Of a stretch of DNA of 64,000 nucleotides, positions 62,051 to 64,000 are shown piece by piece; position 1 is the first letter of the stretch, and every line of letters starts with the position of its first letter. The notes beneath the pieces were generated by a model. The model was not told where the DNA came from. It did no database searches and saw only the letters and a list, made by a program, of their open reading frames with translations. Source of the stretch: Peribacillus simplex. Its GTDB lineage: Bacteria > Bacillota > Bacilli > Bacillales > DSM-1321. Made by a program: the position numbers and the translations under genes. Where the stretch lies: assembly GCF_001542915.1 (NCBI RefSeq), contig NZ_LNNH01000059.1, positions 1 to 64,000 of the forward strand, written 5' to 3'.

Positions 62051-62383
62051 ATGCTTGAAAAGACAACGCGGATTAACTATTTGTATGACTTTTATCAATC
62101 GTTGTTAACAGAGAAGCAGCAGAGCTATATGTCCCTCTACTATCTGGATGATTACTCTCTTGGGGAGATTGCCGATGAATACGAAGTGAGTAGGCAGGCA
62201 GTCTATGATAATATAAAAAGAACAGAAGCGATGCTTGAGGAATATGAAGCAAAGCTATTGTTATTTCAAAAATTTCAAGAGCGTAACCAGTGGATTGCGA
62301 ATATGAAGGCACTCATTGAAAAGGATTCCTTTTCGAAGGAGAAGCTGCTTGATGCAATCACGACGCTTGAGAAGTTGGATTAG
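62051..62383 (+). CDS. ylxM: SRP-associated HTH protein YlxM
   Basis: Small sigma-70-region-4-like protein (UPF0122). In streptococci YlxM binds the SRP RNA-Ffh complex and modulates its GTPase. The 110 residues hold an HTH ([20 protein letters not shown], ~35-55) after the [20 protein letters not shown] segment, and a C-terminal helix. ATG 62051 follows GCAGGGAGG. It lies 11 bp before ffh, the conserved pairing. Confidence 0.94.
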   Translation: MLEKTTRINYLYDFYQSLLTEKQQSYMSLYYLDDYSLGEIADEYEVSRQAVYDNIKRTEAMLEEYEAKLLLFQKFQERNQWIANMKALIEKDSFSKEKLLDAITTLEKLD

Positions 62384-62394
62384 GAGGCGGCAAT

Positions 62395-63735
62395 ATGGCA
62401 TTTGAAGGATTGGCCGACCGACTGCAGAGCACGATGCAAAAGATCCGCGGAAAAGGGAAGGTCAACGAAGCAGACGTAAAAGAAATGATGCGTGAAGTTC
62501 GATTAGCCCTGCTTGAAGCGGACGTTAACTTTAAAGTCGTGAAGGATTTTGTAAAGCGTGTAAGTGAACGTTCGGTAGGTCAGGAAGTGCTGAAAAGCTT
62601 AACCCCCGGTCAACAGGTAATTAAAGTAGTTAAGGAAGAATTGACGGAGCTGATGGGCGGCGAACAGAGCAAGATTGCCGTAGCCTCGAAGCCGCCGACC
62701 GTCATTATGATGGTTGGGCTTCAAGGGGCGGGTAAAACGACGACCACCGGAAAGCTTGCCAATCTTCTTAGAAAGAAATACAACCGCAAGCCATTGCTCG
62801 TTGCGGCTGATATTTACCGTCCGGCGGCGATTAAGCAGCTTGAAACACTTGGCAAACAATTAAGCATGCCTGTTTTTTCCCTTGGTGACCAAATCAGTCC
62901 TGTTGAAATAGCGAAACAGGCGATTGAAAAAGCGAAGGAAGAACATCATGATTATGTTTTGATCGATACCGCAGGCCGTCTTCATGTTGATGAAAACTTG
63001 ATGGGCGAACTGAAGGATATTAAAGAACTGACAAAACCGGATGAAATCTTCCTTGTGGTCGATGCGATGACGGGGCAGGATGCGGTCAATGTAGCCCAAA
63101 GCTTCAATGATCAGCTCGGCCTGACTGGAGTCGTCTTGACGAAACTCGATGGGGATACACGCGGTGGTGCGGCACTTTCGATTCGTTCAGTCACGAACAC
63201 GCCGATCAAATTCGTCGGTATGGGGGAAAAACTGGATGCACTTGAGGCATTTCATCCAGAACGGATGGCGTCAAGGATCCTCGGCATGGGCGATGTATTG
63301 ACCCTTATCGAAAAGGCACAGGCCAATGTCGATGAAGACAAAGCGAAAGAATTAGAGAAAAAGATGCGTACAGCGACTTTCACCTTTGATGATTTCCTTG
63401 AACAGCTTGGTCAGGTGCGGAATATGGGACCGCTTGATGATATTCTGAAAATGATTCCTGGTGCGAACAAAATGAAAGGGATGGACAATCTTCAAATTGA
63501 TGACAAGCAGATCGGTCATGTTGAAGCCATCATCCGTTCCATGACGACCCATGAAAAGGAACATCCAGAAACCATGAATGCATCCCGCAAGAAACGGATT
63601 GCCAAAGGCAGCGGCAGATCGATTCAAGAGGTGAACCGTTTATTGAAGCAATTCGAAGAAATGAAAAAAATGATGAAACAGGTCACGAACATGCAAAAAG
63701 GAAAGAAAAAGGGATTCAAATTCCCGTTCATGTAA
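62395..63735 (+). CDS. ffh: Signal recognition particle protein Ffh
   Basis: SRP54 homologue binding signal sequences and scRNA, partner of FtsY. The 446 residues have the N domain (1-~95), G domain with GLQGAGKTTTTGKLA, DTAGRLHVDENL and TKLDGDTRGGAALS. A methionine-rich M domain (~300-446) includes GPLDDILKMIPGANKM, SRKKRIAKGSGRSIQEVN and LLKQFEEMKKMMKQ. Ribosome binding site GGAGGCGG. Downstream rpsP has its own promoter. Confidence 0.98.
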   Translation: MAFEGLADRLQSTMQKIRGKGKVNEADVKEMMREVRLALLEADVNFKVVKDFVKRVSERSVGQEVLKSLTPGQQVIKVVKEELTELMGGEQSKIAVASKPPTVIMMVGLQGAGKTTTTGKLANLLRKKYNRKPLLVAADIYRPAAIKQLETLGKQLSMPVFSLGDQISPVEIAKQAIEKAKEEHHDYVLIDTAGRLHVDENLMGELKDIKELTKPDEIFLVVDAMTGQDAVNVAQSFNDQLGLTGVVLTKLDGDTRGGAALSIRSVTNTPIKFVGMGEKLDALEAFHPERMASRILGMGDVLTLIEKAQANVDEDKAKELEKKMRTATFTFDDFLEQLGQVRNMGPLDDILKMIPGANKMKGMDNLQIDDKQIGHVEAIIRSMTTHEKEHPETMNASRKKRIAKGSGRSIQEVNRLLKQFEEMKKMMKQVTNMQKGKKKGFKFPFM

Positions 63736-63819
63736 GGGTTATTTCAAGTCGAAACGAAGCGGAAATACAGGCTGAAGCCATGTAGTTCAACACTTTTTTC
63801 GCCTGTTAAGAAAAAAACC

Positions 63820-64000
<181 letters not shown>

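Overview
This is a contiguous core-chromosome segment of an endospore-forming Firmicute of the Bacillaceae. The gene order matches the Bacillus subtilis spoIIGA to rpsP region almost gene for gene, and most proteins read as close orthologues of B. subtilis proteins. The codon use and the type of dispersed repeat suggest the Peribacillus (Bacillus simplex) neighbourhood, but that genus call is an inference without a database search. No phage, CRISPR array, tRNA, rRNA or defence island is visible.

Layout. 1-735: the N-terminus of an IS1182-like transposase on the minus strand, a structured dispersed repeat, a perfect inverted repeat with a terminator, and a Spo0A-type promoter. 736-3460: spoIIGA, sigE and sigG, the compartment-specific sporulation sigma cascade. 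3595-7678: ylmC, ylmD, ylmE, sepF, ylmG, ylmH and divIVA (division and cell-pole genes). 7687-10927: T-box-controlled ileS. 10928-11520: an accessory gap with a second repeat copy. 11592-12972: lspA and rluD. 12969-24922: the complete pyrimidine operon (pyrR, P, B, C, AA, AB, K, D, F, E) with three PyrR-dependent attenuators. 24921-26642: rqcH on the minus strand. 27009-29687: a Ca2+ P-type ATPase. 29843-44785: yloC, remA, gmk, rpoZ, coaBC, priA, def, fmt, rsmB, rlmN, prpC, prkC, rsgA, rpe and thiN. 44906-49638: spoVM, rpmB (minus), yloU, fakA-like yloV, sdaAB and sdaAA. 49635-55377: recG and the fatty-acid/phospholipid genes fapR, plsX, fabD, fabG and acpP. 55641-64000: rnc, smc, ftsY, an acetyltransferase pseudogene, ylxM, ffh and the start of rpsP.

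The genes form functional blocks. The SigE processing protease sits with its substrate. Pyrimidine synthesis is attenuated by PyrR-UMP. The initiator-tRNA formylation and deformylation genes (fmt, def) are adjacent, as are the PrkC kinase and PrpC phosphatase with the ribosome GTPase RsgA. Lipid synthesis is under FapR, and SRP targeting uses ftsY, ylxM and ffh. Compared with what I recall of B. subtilis, ylmA, ylyA, the cysH operon and ylqB are missing at four junctions. Each junction instead holds a short non-coding stretch, repeat material or gene debris.

I did not find a convincing undescribed multi-gene system. The most interesting unexplained material is the foldable dispersed repeat (three copies of decreasing quality), two mutually exclusive hairpins after rpoZ, and the unassigned stretch at 61525-61975.
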